From the NCBI RefSeq assembly GCF_000801105.2, contig NC_079516.1, forward strand, positions 24,775,043 through 24,839,042: a stretch of DNA of 64,000 nucleotides, in the 5' to 3' direction. The stretch is from Raphanus sativus (lineage: Eukaryota; Streptophyta; Magnoliopsida; Brassicales; Brassicaceae). The translations under genes were made by a program, and so were the position numbers. This document shows positions 1-11,800 of the stretch, piece after piece. Each line of letters begins with the position of its first letter. Positions within the stretch are counted from its first letter, which is position 1. The notes under the pieces are model-generated. The model was not told where the DNA came from and did no database searches. It saw only the letters and a list, made by a program, of their open reading frames with translations.

Positions 1-619
1 ATTGTGAATATGGTTGGGTATTTTATTTATGTTTATTTGCATGTAATATGAAGGAAAAAAATAGAACAATAGATTTGGGGTTTAGGGTTTGTGAATTAGG
101 GCTGTTTAGGTTATGGTCATGTATGTTAGGAAATAACGATTATGAAAACCGAAATTATTCTCGTAAATCATGCTTTATGTATATATATTACATGTCAATT
201 TGAAAAGTTATAATGTTGTCTCCGATATGTTATTAGACAAAGATGTGTATGTTACCATTCATAAATCCCAGAGAATACCATATAGTTTTCGATTTTCTAT
301 CTCAATACACCATTTCAATAAATCAAAAACTCACACGATGATCTGTTTTAATAGAGAAAAGAAATATTGTTTTTTTTAATGTATAGAGAAATAATTAATT
401 AGTTACTATTCGATAGTTTTGAAAACCCACATAAGTCTCTGTTTAGTTGAAAGCGATAAAAGAGTTAAAGAAATAAATTGTTTGTTTAAATAAATATTTT
501 TCGTAGATTTAATTAGCATTAAATGAAAAGGATATGTTTAAATATATCAGTGGCATAGATCTGTAAATACTCTTGAAACAGAAGGACACCTCAAAAAAGA
601 ACCTTCTGTTTTAACAGTA
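1..619. other. AT-rich intergenic DNA, no gene seen
   Basis: No reading frame with recognisable protein content. There is a short patch of telomere-like words (TTTAGGG variants) near 75-110. I see no RNA gene or terminal repeat here. Confidence 0.6.
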
Positions 620-1281
620 TCCTCCTATATATTAAAAGAGAAGTACAAACGCCATGTGGCGCTCACACAGTTCTTCTCACGAAAATTATCGCGTTTCTAT
701 TGGTCGAATTTTTCTAATTATTCTTTTTGATTTATTTTTTTCATCGACCTTTTAATTGGAAAGTGACATTAATTGTCAAACGCACTAATTATTTCTTGCG
801 CAAGAATCGTAATCAATGTCGACCATTAATCATAGCTTGCAGAAGAATTTTAATAAATGTCGACTAATCATTAAATGTCTTAATGGGAAATACGTTTTAT
901 ATTTTATTAGGAAACTAATTATTATCAACATACATTATTTATATTTTTATTAGGAAACTAATTATTATCAACATTCCTTATTTATATTTACTACTTGCGC
1001 AAGTTTCACATTGTATAAAATGCATATTCGTGATTAATTTTACAAATTTATTATGTTTATCTGTTAAAATATTATGATATTTTAGCTTATCATGCAAGCT
1101 AAATCATTGAGAAACGTCCACCAATTTACTATATATAAGACATTCACAGTAGAAGAAATGAAGCAACTGACTTTTTATTCTGAACTTTTTTATGTTGATA
1201 TTGTTTTTGTTATTTTACATCATTAAACTTTTATATATACATATTTCATCATAGCTGACTTTTCTTTTGGTTTATATGCAG

Positions 1282-1625
1282 ATGTCCTATTATAACGATT
1301 TCACCACGATGCAGGTTAATTTTTTTATCTCTCTATATGATTTGATTAATCGTAGATTTATTTGAAGCAAGATCATGACCGTAATGAAGACATGATCAGA
1401 AGTGCTCTTCGTGCTATCTCATCGTTGGATCGAATCAGGTTCTCTTTCTATTTTATGATTTTTCCTCTCTTTTGCGTTAACATTCAAACTAATTTGTTCT
1501 TTTTTTTCTCATTTAATTAAATGAACAGTAGAGTGGATTACAGCCACAAGTTCAAGAGCTTAATGGCTGAGATGAAGATGTCTGAATCATTGTGGGGGAA
1601 GTATCAGACAATCCGCAATGAGTAA
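1282..1625 (+). CDS. Small three-exon gene inside Helitron-like DNA, unknown product (70 aa)
   Basis: The exons are 1282-1314, 1356-1438 and 1529-1625. Both introns are short (41 and 90 nt) with GT and AG ends, and the 213-nt joined frame reads from ATG to TAA without a break. The protein begins MSYYNDFTTMQ, has a charged middle (QDHDRNEDMIRSALRAISS) and ends MSESLWGKYQTIRNE. It is hydrophilic, probably helical, without a membrane segment or signal peptide. An AG directly before the ATG suggests a further 5' untranslated exon. I do not recognise the family. Correct splice borders plus an open frame in AT-rich repeat DNA favour a captured host gene or fragment over chance. A remnant of a larger gene is the main alternative. 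Confidence 0.45.
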
Positions 1626-2762
1626 AAAGAGTGTATGTTCTGTTATTTACATGATGAACCATAAAAGCTATCGATGATGTTATAGCCTTGTTTTTTCAAT
1701 TTTAAAATCAGCAACAAGTCTGTTCTTTTTTCTTTTTGCCTTTTAAATTTTCTTTTTGTGGCGAGGGATTTTATAGCCTTGTTTTATTTGGCTTTTCAAT
1801 GGTTGCTGTTGTGCTTTCATACTTATGATCGAATTTTAAAAACGAGTAGAAACGTTAACTTGGTGGTCTCTCGGAAAGTGAAAGCCTGAGAAGCTTGGAC
1901 TGTATGAACTATGAATTGCTAATTTCATTAATCATAACTTGCGCAAGAATATTAATAAATGTCGATCATTTACATTAATTGCTAATCTCATTAATCATAA
2001 CTTGCGCAAGAATTTTAATAAATGTCGACCATTTATATTAATTTATAATCTCATAAATCAAAACTTGCGCAAAAATATTATTAAATGTCGACCATTTATT
2101 AATGTCTTAATGGCATAATACGATTTATATATAATTAGGAAACTTATTATTGTGAACATACCTTACTTATACCTTACAAATTTAATATATTTCCTTTAAC
2201 CAATTGCTCTCATTAATCATAATTTGCTAATCGGAATATTACATTAATTGCTCTCATTAATCATAACTTGCGCAAGAATTACAATAAATACTTGTTTTAA
2301 AAAGTTTCCTTTTTACAAATTCAGAATTAAAATATTTTCATATGTATTTTTCTATTGGTTTTTTAATTTACAATTTTAGTTTATATATGCGCAGACCAAC
2401 GATTATGACGTTTCCTCATGTGGATCAATATGTACTTAAATGATCATATCATCCAAAACACGTAAACTACAATGTAAGTTTCATGCTTTGTTACTTTCTC
2501 TATGTTTTTCAGATAATTATTTGCTTATACATCAAAGAACAAAATCTTTAATCAATATTTTATTATAAAAGTTAGTATAACTTTTTATACATATTATCAA
2601 CTTTGTACTCAAATATGATTTTATACAATTTATCATATTATAAAATGTATATCTTATAAATTCATATATATAAACTATATAGTTCTTTTTGTCATTTTTT
2701 ATCATCATAAACTATATAGTTCTATGTCAACTATATTATAATTTGATTGGCTGATTTATTTT

Positions 2763-2933
2763 CATAATTCTTGCGAAAGTTTTAATCACATTTATTGATA
2801 TTTATTGAGAATCTGTTATTCTTGTACAATGGGGTATCACATTAATTCGACTTTTAAATCTTTCTAAATTTTCAAAGTCGTTTTTAATCTTGTTGCCTTA
2901 TTTTAATTAAATCTAACTTGCGCAAGAATACTA
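2763..2933. repeat. Direct repeat copy 1 (partner at 3322-3485)
   Basis: A block starting with TAATTCTTGCGAAAG and running through GGGGTATCACATTAATTCG to the TTGCGCAAGAA motif recurs nearly unchanged at 3322-3485, with a shorter partial copy at 2996-3075. The arrangement points to tandem duplication inside the Helitron-like region. Confidence 0.75.
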
Positions 2934-3321
2934 ATATTTAATTCAAATCAGTTTATGATATTGTATATTTAATAACTTTATTTATTCTTGCGCAATGTGA
3001 TATCACATTAATTGGACTTTTAAATCTTTATAAATTTTCAAAGTCATTTTTAATCTTGTTGCCTTATAATTTGATTGGCTGATTTATTTTTTTATTTTTC
3101 TAAAAACCTATCCTACGCCATCTATTTCTCTCATCTCCTTCTCTTTCTTCTTCTCGATTTCACTTTATACTAAAACAAAACTAAACGGAGTAAGGGAAAG
3201 TTGGGAACACATATCTGCACATTTTTGATCGATCATGCATCGATTATTATTATTTTTTCTTGCGCAATTAATATGATCTCTTATGAATATATTATAAATG
3301 TAAGTTACCTTATTTATTTGA

Positions 3322-3485
3322 ATAATTCTTGCGAAAGTTTTAATCACATTTATTGATATTTATTGAGAATCTGTTATTCTTGCACAATGGGGTATCACAT
3401 TAATTCGACTTTTAAATCTTTCTAAATTTTCAAAGTCGTTTTTAATCTTGTTGTCTTATTTTGAATAAATCTAACTTGCACAAGA
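3322..3485. repeat. Direct repeat copy 2 (partner at 2763-2933)
   Basis: Near-identical to 2763-2933. The palindrome at its right end is degraded here to CTTGCACAAG. Confidence 0.75.
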
Positions 3486-3659
3486 AGACTAATATTCGTG
3501 TAGATGCTTTGCATGATATCTATCTTGGAAATTTCGGTCTCCTGAACAAGATAGAGACCCTTATGACTAATATTTCGTTGGTGGAGTTCCCAACAAAATA
3601 TATCATTCAACACAATTCCATTAATAAATTGTATGAATATATTATTTGATACTAACTTG

Positions 3660-4170
3660 TCGTGCAATCATATTTAAACACAGTAATAAATATGATACCA
3701 AGTTGCGCAAGTAATCCACATTGAAAATAAGGTAAGTTATTAATAAAAAATTAACAATTTATAAACATGGTAAATTACATTTAAAATCGTGAAGTAAATA
3801 CTCTTGGGATTCAAATTACTGTTAAAAGAATGTTTACATTTTTGTATTTTTCAAAAAAAAAGGTTTACGATGAGGGGGAGAGAGAGAGGGAGATTTAGTG
3901 TTTTGGGTATACCCAATGATTTACAGTTTAGTGTTTAGGATTTATCCAAGGGTTTAGGGTATATCCAAGAATTTAGGGTTTAGTGTTTTTGGTTTTTTAC
4001 CCAAGGGTTTAAGCTTTATCCAAGGGTTTAGGGTATAGTGTTTATTGTTTATGATTTACTTTTTTGTGACGATTTTAAAATTGTTAAAAAAAATTCTTCT
4101 TTTCGCAGCTACTAATATTTTTCATTTATTTTAAAAACTTAACACAAATTATTATTATTTTATTTATTAT
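3660..4170. repeat. Direct repeat with telomere-like words, copy 1
   Basis: Contains a GA-rich tract, then repeated phrases such as ATCCAAGGGTTTAGGG and ATTTAGTGTTTTGGG, then an AT-rich segment. The order recurs at 4430-4800. The TTTAGGG words resemble plant telomere repeats but are embedded in longer units, so this is not a true telomere array. Confidence 0.7.
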
Positions 4171-4429
4171 CTTTAAAAGAAGATGTACATTAATTGACAA
4201 ACTATGATTAGTTGGTAATTCACCCAAGAATTACAACATTCATCTGTTTGACATGTTATTACAACATTTATCTGTTTGATTTCTAGGAAAGGTGATCTTA
4301 GAACATTTAACTTACCTATTATATTATCATAAATTGATCTGCAGTAAATATGATATCAACTTGCCATAGCAATCCGTATTTAATATAAGGTAAGTTATTA
4401 AAAATTTAAAACCAAATTAACTAAAGGTA

Positions 4430-4543
4430 AATTATTTAAACAAAGTAATAAATATGATACCAAGTTGCGTAAATAATACACAATGAAAATAAGATAAGTT
4501 ATTAATAAAAAAATTAACAAATTACAAATAGGAAAGTAACACA

Positions 4544-4600
<57 letters not shown>

Positions 4601-4800
4601 GTGTTTTGGGTATACCCAAGGATTTACAGTTTAGTGTTTAGGATTTATCCAAGGGCTTAGGGTATATCCAAGATTTTAGAGTTTAGTGTTTGAATTTTTA
4701 CCCAAGGGTTTAAGATTTGTCCAAGGGTTTAGGGTATAATGGCAGCTAATAATATTTTCATTTATTTTAAAAACTTAACACAAATTATTATTATTTTATT
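4430..4800. repeat. Direct repeat with telomere-like words, copy 2
   Basis: Second copy of the 3660-4170 block. It includes the expanded (GA)n tract at 4549-4596 and the same ATCCAAGGGTTTAGGG phrases, and has lost a segment before its AT-rich tail. Confidence 0.7.
4549..4596. repeat. (GA)n microsatellite
   Basis: About 24 perfect GA units, followed by TTTAGTGTTT. A complementary (CT)n tract at 5006-5033, preceded by AAACACTAAAT, forms the opposite arm of an inverted repeat about 430 bp across. Confidence 0.95.
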
Positions 4801-5284
4801 TATTATCTTAAAAAAATGTTGTACATTATTTGGCAAACTATGATTAGTTGGTAATTCACCCAAGAAAAATTCATGATAAAATATTAAACTAGGAAACATT
4901 CCTATATAAATCAAAATTGTGGTAGTTAAAAAAATAATCGGTGAATTAAAAGAATGTTTATATTTTTATATTTTTCAAAAAAAAAAGGTTTGGGTTAAAC
5001 ACTAAATCTCTCTATCTCTCTCTCTCTCTCTCTGTTAAATAGATACAAAATATTCCGTAATATTTAACCCGCGGGTCCTGCGAATTACCTGCAAATTTGG
5101 GCGGGACGGGTGCAGGTATTTTGAATCTTTCATTGCGGGTCATGCAGATTGAAATTATGAGTAAAAAAACTAGGTGACCCGCGGGTTGGCGGGACGGACG
5201 GGGTGGGTCGATCCGCAGACCCAGCTCTACCCGTATAATTTGAATATGTACAATGCCCGCACAGGGTACGGACCGGCCAACTAG

Positions 5285-6422
5285 TTGATATATTATAATA
5301 GTCACATATATTTAGATGTATATATGACTTTTTCAAACACAATAATATTACACTTTACTTATTTTTCATCAAATTAATTGTTTCAAATTGTCACATGTAT
5401 TTGTATGTTCTTCTATATATTTTTGTTTTTTTGTATTTGTGTTTGATTAAACTCATAAATATAAATTAAGTTTAGTAAAATAGAAAATTATTTTTGTCTA
5501 AAGATATTGTGAGAGTTCACAAAATTATAAAGTTTAACAACAATTAAACTTATATCTTCTTTGATTAATATTATTAAGTAAATAAACATTTAGTATTAGT
5601 TTTGTTATTTTTAAAAATGAACTATCAAATATTAAACAAATAACATTGGTATATTCAAATAAATTACATAAGAAGGTATACTATTGAAACATAAATTTAT
5701 ATGTATTTAAAACCATGCACCAAAAATAAATAAAAAACTAAATTAGTATGATCTAAAATTGTAGGTTATATAAATAACTAATTTATTTACATCAAAACTA
5801 AATTTACAGTTTCATCTGCTAAGATTAATTTCATAGAATCTCCACCATAATTGGTAGTTTGCTTCCATGAATGAAGCAACTTAACCTGAATATTCCAGCT
5901 ATCCGTATCAGGAGCAATCTTTTAAACAGAGCAACACCTTTTATTTCGCACAAAAAAAAAAGAGTAACAACTTTTTTATTAGTCTACATTTTTGCCTAAA
6001 TTTTTTGATGTGGAAAAGAAGATATGCAAGTATCATTTTTATAGGTGAGACAGTTCCTAGGTTTATGTTAATTGTATGTTTGAAGTTAAGTAAAAAAAAT
6101 TGGAAAGAATATATTTTTTATAGATTTTCCTTGACACATAATCTTAAGAATTTCGACTTAATGGAAATAATTAAAACTGAGCATATATTGTCTGAACAAA
6201 ATTTTGAAAAATATAGTTTTGAAGATAAGTCGAAAATTTAGGAAAATATATATTTTTAACAGATTTTCTCTGAACCATAATTTTATATTGAATTAATGGA
6301 AAACTAATTAAACCTGAGAATATATCGACTTCACAAGTTCTTTTGAAATACTGATTAGGAAATAGTTTTTTTTTTTTGAAAAGATGTCGACAGAGTTTTG
6401 ATCAAATATTGGATGAGCATTA
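5285..6422. other. AT-rich intergenic DNA, no gene seen
   Basis: No supported coding sequence. A 78-codon open frame at 6005-6241 has low-complexity AT-driven composition and no recognisable domain. Confidence 0.6.
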
Positions 6423-6815
6423 TCTAATCTATTAAAACTGAAGTACAAAATAAAATAATCCTTAGTTTTCCTCAAAAACTACATACCTATGCCACTGAAT
6501 TAATTAACACCATATCAAATCAAATATGTGAGTTAATATTTTCACTTTAAATTAAGAAACATATCTCCACATATATAGCTATTAATTGTATTTAATCAAC
6601 TACACTTTGCTTATCAAGTAGAGTGAGTTACAGCTATACATATTATTACGAAATGAGGTTAAAAATTTAATATAAAAGAAAATGAGATTTTGTACACTGC
6701 ACAAAGTCAAAATAGTTACAACAACTAGGTTCGAGCTAAAATTTTGTTGCTTTGAACACATGTATTTTAGTATGCTAGACTTTTGTGATTTCACTATAGT
6801 TATATTATTCTAATA
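6423..6815 (+). mobile_element. Helitron 5' end fragment 1
   Basis: Starts TCTAATCTATTAAAACTG followed by AAGTACAAA, after a host A, as a Helitron 5' end does. A related start occurs 393 bp downstream. No matching 3' hairpin precedes the next 5' end, so this looks like a truncated or overrun copy. Confidence 0.45.
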
Positions 6816-7317
6816 TCTATCTATCTTATTAAAAGTGAAATACAAATGAAAAATAACCCTTATTTTTTCATTATTTACCACAGAATGCCATTGATCTTAA
6901 TTAAAGAGAGATTATCCTAAATTAATCAACTCATTTCACGTCAAAGCCTTATCAAGTTATCATATAGCCCATTCGTTTTTTACAACTATTAATGGGTCTT
7001 TGTTTCGTTTTTTGTATTAACGAAATATGTACAGGATCTGTTTTGTTTATATTATTAACCTCCAACTGCACCTAAACTGATTTTAATCTAACTATATATC
7101 TAACCATTATTTTATACTCAACTCATAATTCACATAACCACAAAATTATTATACACATGAAATCGAGTTTAATATTTGAACTGTTCTGTTTAATATATTA
7201 AAGTTTCGGTTTGTAATATTAAGTTACACACAATATATGAACTGTTCTGTTTAACATATTCAAGTTTATTATATGTCAATAGTTTAGTAACTTTAATAAA
7301 TCTTTCTAAACTGAACA
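6816..7317 (+). mobile_element. Helitron 5' end fragment 2
   Basis: Starts TCTATCTATCTTATTAAAAG followed by TGAAATACAAA, after a host A. The next 80 bases (ATGCCATTGATCTTAATTAA region) resemble those after the 6423 start (ATGCCACTGAATTAATTAA), which supports common family membership. No own 3' end is seen before 7318. Confidence 0.45.
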
Positions 7318-7723
7318 TCTATATTATTAATACTAAAGTACAAATTGAGTTTTTTGGAAACATGGATAACAACTTTAAAAAAAATGTTTGCTTGGAAACT
7401 TGGATAACAGTTAAAAAAAAAAAGGTTTTTTTGGAAACATGAATATCAGTTTTAAAAAATTATGTTTGTTTAGAAACATGAATACCAATTTAAAAGAGAA
7501 GTTTATTTGGAAACATGAATAGCAATATAAAAAAAGATATAATGTTGTTTGGAAACACATATAACAATATATTAAGAAAATAATGAATTTATCTTATTAA
7601 GAAAAATTGGAAATCTATTATATTATGAGAAACTATATATTTGGGTCAACTTTAAAATATACGAAAATTAGTTAATCTAATTATCTAAAAATATCATTGG
7701 TTTAAAATAATCATAAAACAAAA

Positions 7724-7754
<31 letters not shown>

Positions 7755-8522
7755 ATTCAAATTAGAACAGTAATTTTAAGTTGATTTATATCAAAATTTG
7801 ATTCAACATATACATATATTCAAAATTTATTTTTACTAAAATATTTTCCAATAACCATTATTGAAAAATGTTTTCAATATATATAAGAAAAATACAATAA
7901 AAAGTCAAATTTCATATACCAACTTAATTTATGATTTTTTATTTCACATTAAATTTTAAAAATATAATATATGTGATTATTTATATGATAGTACGCATAA
8001 AATACTATTAATTATATGTTTACTCTGTTTTAAAGGAAAAAAATAGATCGTAAATTAGGGGTAGGCGTTCGTGTACGCATTCGGGTTCGATTCGGGTCAA
8101 AGATTTCAGTCACATATAAATTGGTTGATTTAAATATTTGGGATAGAGAATAAATAATTATTTTAAGTACTTTTGGTGTTTTGATTATACTTTAACAATT
8201 TTAGATATTTACATATGACTATTTATATCTATTATCAATTATTAAACCAACTTAAAAGTATTAGATATATTCTGGATGTTTTTAAATACATTAAATCTAA
8301 AATATATATAACTATATAAATCTATTTTGAATATATTCGGGTATCCGAAATATTTTGATTCGAATCGGATTCGGTTTCAGTTCTCTAAATACCAAAATTC
8401 TGATTAATTTAGATATTTAATTAATTTTGGTTCGGGTTTGGTACTTCTTTTTGACATGGGTAATAAACAACAACATATTTTATAGAAAATACATCCGCAC
8501 GGGCGTGCGGGTAAAAATCTAG
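7318..8522 (+). mobile_element. Non-autonomous Helitron, both ends visible
   Basis: The 5' end is TCTATATTATTAATACTAAAG after host A (7317). The 3' end is a perfect GC hairpin CCGCACGGGCGTGCGG, then GTAAAAATCTAG, followed by host T (8523). TC start, CTAG end, a hairpin about 10 bases from the end and A/T insertion are the Helitron hallmarks. Length 1205 bp with no coding capacity. A TTCGGGT-rich patch lies at 8080-8460. Confidence 0.85.
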
Positions 8523-8818
8523 TATACTTTTAAATGTAGAACAAAATTAGTTTTAGTTAACGTAATCTCAATATTTGTGAACAATATATCTCTGAAAATA
8601 AATTCCTTTTAAGAATATTTTTTGACTTAACGTAACAATATTCTTTGTTAGTTTACACGGCTAATTAGTTTTCATATATTGTTATAGTAACAATATTCTT
8701 GGTTTATCAACTTAACAAATTAGTTATATTCAGATGTTAGGCACGGTATTTTTGGTTGAATAATAAATTATTTATCAAATATATATGTTATATTAATTTA
8801 TATGATATAGGCATATGA

Positions 8819-9037
8819 ACCAACACGGGTTGGCCTAGAGGCGAGTTAAGATAACAACCAATACGCTTCCCGCAGGTACGATTCGCGTTGGCCACCAGGA
8901 TTTTCACATGGTCCCTCCGGGCCTCCGGAAAACCGCCGTAAAATCCTCCGGACCCTTAGTGGTTCAGATTATGGAGGCGGTGGTCGGTGCTAGTCGGGTT
9001 CCTACGGGAATCCGGACACCCGGGTTAACAAAAAAAA
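8819..9037 (+). mobile_element. tRNA-derived SINE with target-site duplication
   Basis: The head carries pol III promoter boxes: A box TGGCCTAGAGG (8831-8841) and B box GGTACGATTCG (8875-8885). A GC-rich body follows, then a short A-tail. It is flanked by 17-bp direct repeats at 8802-8818 and 9038-9054 that differ at one position. The size (about 220 bp) and head fit Brassicaceae SINEs of the SB/RathE type. Moderately young, given the near-perfect duplication. Confidence 0.88.
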
Positions 9038-9054
9038 ATGATATAGACATATGA

Positions 9055-9982
9055 TATTTAAATATTTACGTTAACAGTCCACCATGTTCATCTTCTCCAA
9101 ATGCTCACTGTGTTCAGTTTAAATAATTAAACTATTAACAAATGTTCAAGGCTAACAACTAAATAATCTATAGTATTAATAGAAAAACATGTTCAAGCTT
9201 TCATTTTCAAGGCTAACAATAATATAGAATCTGGGAAGACGTCTTTGACCGAAGAAATTAACATGAACCTGATATTCATTGAAAGTCAGAATCTGGGAAG
9301 ATGATATTAATTATTTGATTATAGAGTAAAACTATAGACTGCAATTAATCATAGTCGTGAATGAGTTACAGACGGGTTGTTTTTGACCCAAGAAATTGAT
9401 ACAAATTTGATATTTGATATTCATTAAAAGTCATAAAATCTGGGAAGATGATATTAGTTTATTTGGTTATAGTCTTATAGAGTAAAACTCTTGCAGACGT
9501 GAATGAGTTGTTGCAATATATAGATGTCAGACATGTGCTTCTGATATTAACATAATTAGTGATTGAAAATGTAACGTGACTAAGTCTAGTACATAATCCA
9601 TTTAAAAAAAAAATCACACATGAATAAGAAGTCATGACTTCTCTTTTAATATAATAGATAGATAAATGCTGGTCGACCAATAATTGCAAGATGCTAAATA
9701 ATCATATTAACCCACTCAAATATAGTTCTCTTATTAATTATTCTACGAATATTTACTACTTACATATTGATCTTTTATCAAACACTTAGGACATATAGTA
9801 TTTATCCTTTCCAGAACATTACAAAAACCAACTCTTCTATCTATTATTTAGTTATTTGGTTAATATAAGTAAATTTAAAATATAATAAAAATAAATAATA
9901 ATTAAATATAAAATAAAAGAATTAGAAAAACTACATTAAAGATATATCTGAAAATGTATGATAAAAATAATAATAAGTAAAT
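9055..9982. other. AT-rich intergenic DNA, no gene seen
   Basis: No coding or RNA gene found. Near 9640-9665 the minus strand reads like a Helitron 5' start (TCTATCTATTATATTAAAAG) but no partner 3' end was found. The AT-rich DNA at 9860-9982 continues beyond the Copia insertion, at 15863 onward. Confidence 0.6.
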
Positions 9983-10137
9983 TGTTATGAATATTATGTT
10001 TATGGATGTCCAGCCCATTAGATATTTACTTGTAATCTTGGCCCGTTTATGGCCCATTGTATTTAGGCCCATGTCGCCATGTATTTCCTATATAAGGAAC
10101 ACTTTGATTCAATAATAAGATCAGAGTTTTCACAACA
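9983..10137 (+). repeat. 5' LTR of the Copia element
   Basis: 155 bp, starts TG and ends CA. A TATA-like CCTATATAAGG lies at about 10088-10098. Read as identical to the 3' LTR. Confidence 0.93.
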
Positions 10138-11800
10138 CGTTATCAGCACGAGAGCTCTGACAAAACCCTGAATGAATTTCGAAACCCCTTTTTCCCAGCA
10201 ACCACCATAAATCCTAGAAATCAGACGAAACTTCAAAACACCGTATCTCCTCAACCCGACGGATCCAGATGACGAGCCACCTATCAAATTCAAGATCTCG
10301 ACGAGACGAATCCAACGCCGTCGACCTCATCGCAATCCGACACCGGACGCGTTCTCACGAGCTATTACAAGAACCGCCGTCAACTTGATTCAAAACCCTA
10401 ATTCGGACGCAACTTCAAATCGACGTATCTTTCAAACCATAAGGAGTTAGCCGACGTTCCATATATCAAATTGAAGCTCTCGACGAGAAGAATCCAGCTC
10501 CGCAAACCTCGTCTCAATCCGACTTCAGACGCGTTCTCCACCTCCGTTTCAATCCGCGTTGACAATTTCCTTTTTACTAAAGGAAACCCTAGCTGTCTTT
10601 CCATTCTCATCCGACCAGCACACATACTGACCATCCGACGAATTGATCAGCACCCGATAAGCCACCAGACGATCCGACAGTTCATCCAACAGCCGGTAGA
10701 GGTTCCGGACGATCCGATCAGCCCGTTCCTTGCTCGCGATACATGTTCAAGCCGTTCGCGGTTTTCCTCTCCTCTCTCTAGGTGGTCCAGTTTCAGATTC
10801 TCTCCAATCTAAAGGTAAATAAAATCTGAAACACCCTTTTGAACCATATCAAAACGAATTTGGTTGTTTGTTAAAGGATTGAACATTAAAATTTGATGAA
10901 CCTAAAAACCTAGGACAATTGAATCCCTAAATAAATTTGAGGAATTAGGATTTGGTTTAGTTCTCCCATTAAGTTGCTAGATCAAACGGTCATTAGGTTG
11001 TTAGAAGCACAAATATTCCTTATTCAATAAGAGATTGATTAAATCAATTAAAACCAAAACACTAAGTGTTCTTGAATCTCGAAAACATCATTGATCTGAA
11101 TGATCAAATCGATTTTAAACTTTGAAGTTGATCATCTCCTAAAACATAATTATGATCGATTTATTATAAACCCTAAAAACTTACTATAAAAAAAAAAAAA
11201 CTTTATATTTTCAGAATATTTCTAGAAAAGGAAACTTTCTATTTTTAGAAACTTACTATAAAAGGAAACTTTCTATTTTTAGAAACTTACTATAAAAGGA
11301 AACTTTCTATTTTCAGAAAATTTATATTTTCAGAAACGTTCTATGAAAGGAAAAACTTTATATTTTAGACATATATCTAAGCCGTGTGACTTGTTTATTA
11401 GGAAATCATTAACTCGATTGTTTGCTTGATCACACGATTTATATGATTGATTTTCTTATAAAGATTGAGTGATATATAATATGAGATGTCGAAAATCAAC
11501 TTGGATTATGCTGTCCTAAATCTCTAAAGAGATAATCATTTAAAATGTGCACTGGATACCGAGGTTATCCTAAAGTCAAAAGGACTTGGTGAATGAATCA
11601 CATAAGGCGATATTGCCAAACGAGAAAGATTGATACATGGCAATATTAGTTATTAGCCACCATCTAAATGAGAGTCTAAAGAAATCAGTATCCCAGTAAA
11701 GAAAATCCACTAGAACTTTGGACCGCCTTACAGCGGAGATATGATCACCATAAAACGGTGCTATTACCAAAGGATAAAATTTGAGTGGAAGAACCTGAGA
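10138..11800 (+). other. Untranslated leader of the Copia element
   Basis: The first 670 bases are relatively GC-rich, with CGACGAGA and ATCCGAC words and one 113-codon open frame (10471-10812) of no recognisable family. Then follows an AT-rich stretch with a short tandem repeat of AAAGGAAACTTTCTATTTT units (about 11215-11350). Likely leader or stuffer sequence rather than a gene. Confidence 0.5.

Larger units (their letters stand above)
794..3710. repeat. Dispersed palindrome CTTGCGCAAG and close variants, about ten copies
   Basis: The decamer CTTGCGCAAG, usually as ACTTGCGCAAGAAT, recurs near 795, 981, 1937, 1998, 2064, 2268, 2918, 2986, 3257 and 3701, with degraded copies (CTTGCACAAG, TTGCGTAA) near 3475 and 4465. 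Copies between 1930 and 2290 sit about 60-70 bp or more apart within a repeated context containing ATTAATCATA and AAATGTCGACC. The palindrome survives better than its AT-rich surroundings. Function unknown. Confidence 0.7.
620..5284 (+). mobile_element. Helitron-like region, possibly one element
   Basis: The left end, TCCTCCTATATATTAAAAG followed by AGAAGTAC, preceded by A, matches the usual 5' start of Brassicaceae non-autonomous Helitrons (TC start, host A before it). The proposed right end is CTAG at 5281-5284 followed by T, 10 to 30 bases after a GC-rich imperfect hairpin (CCCGCACAGGGTACGG). No RepHel helicase frame is present, so the element would be non-autonomous. The interior holds a small spliced gene (1282-1625), a dispersed palindrome and internal duplications. 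The two ends lie 4.7 kb apart and could belong to different nested insertions, so the single-element reading is an inference. Confidence 0.4.

Noticed and set aside
3900..4060. Possible interstitial telomere array
   Set aside because: TTTAGGG words are embedded in longer irregular units and mixed with TTTAGTG variants; not a tandem array.
4398..4619. 73-codon minus-strand frame with a long Leu-Ser repeat
   Set aside because: Direct translation of the (GA)n microsatellite.
9630..9665. Helitron-like 5' start on the minus strand
   Set aside because: No matching 3' hairpin with CTRR was found at lower coordinates; kept only as a remark.
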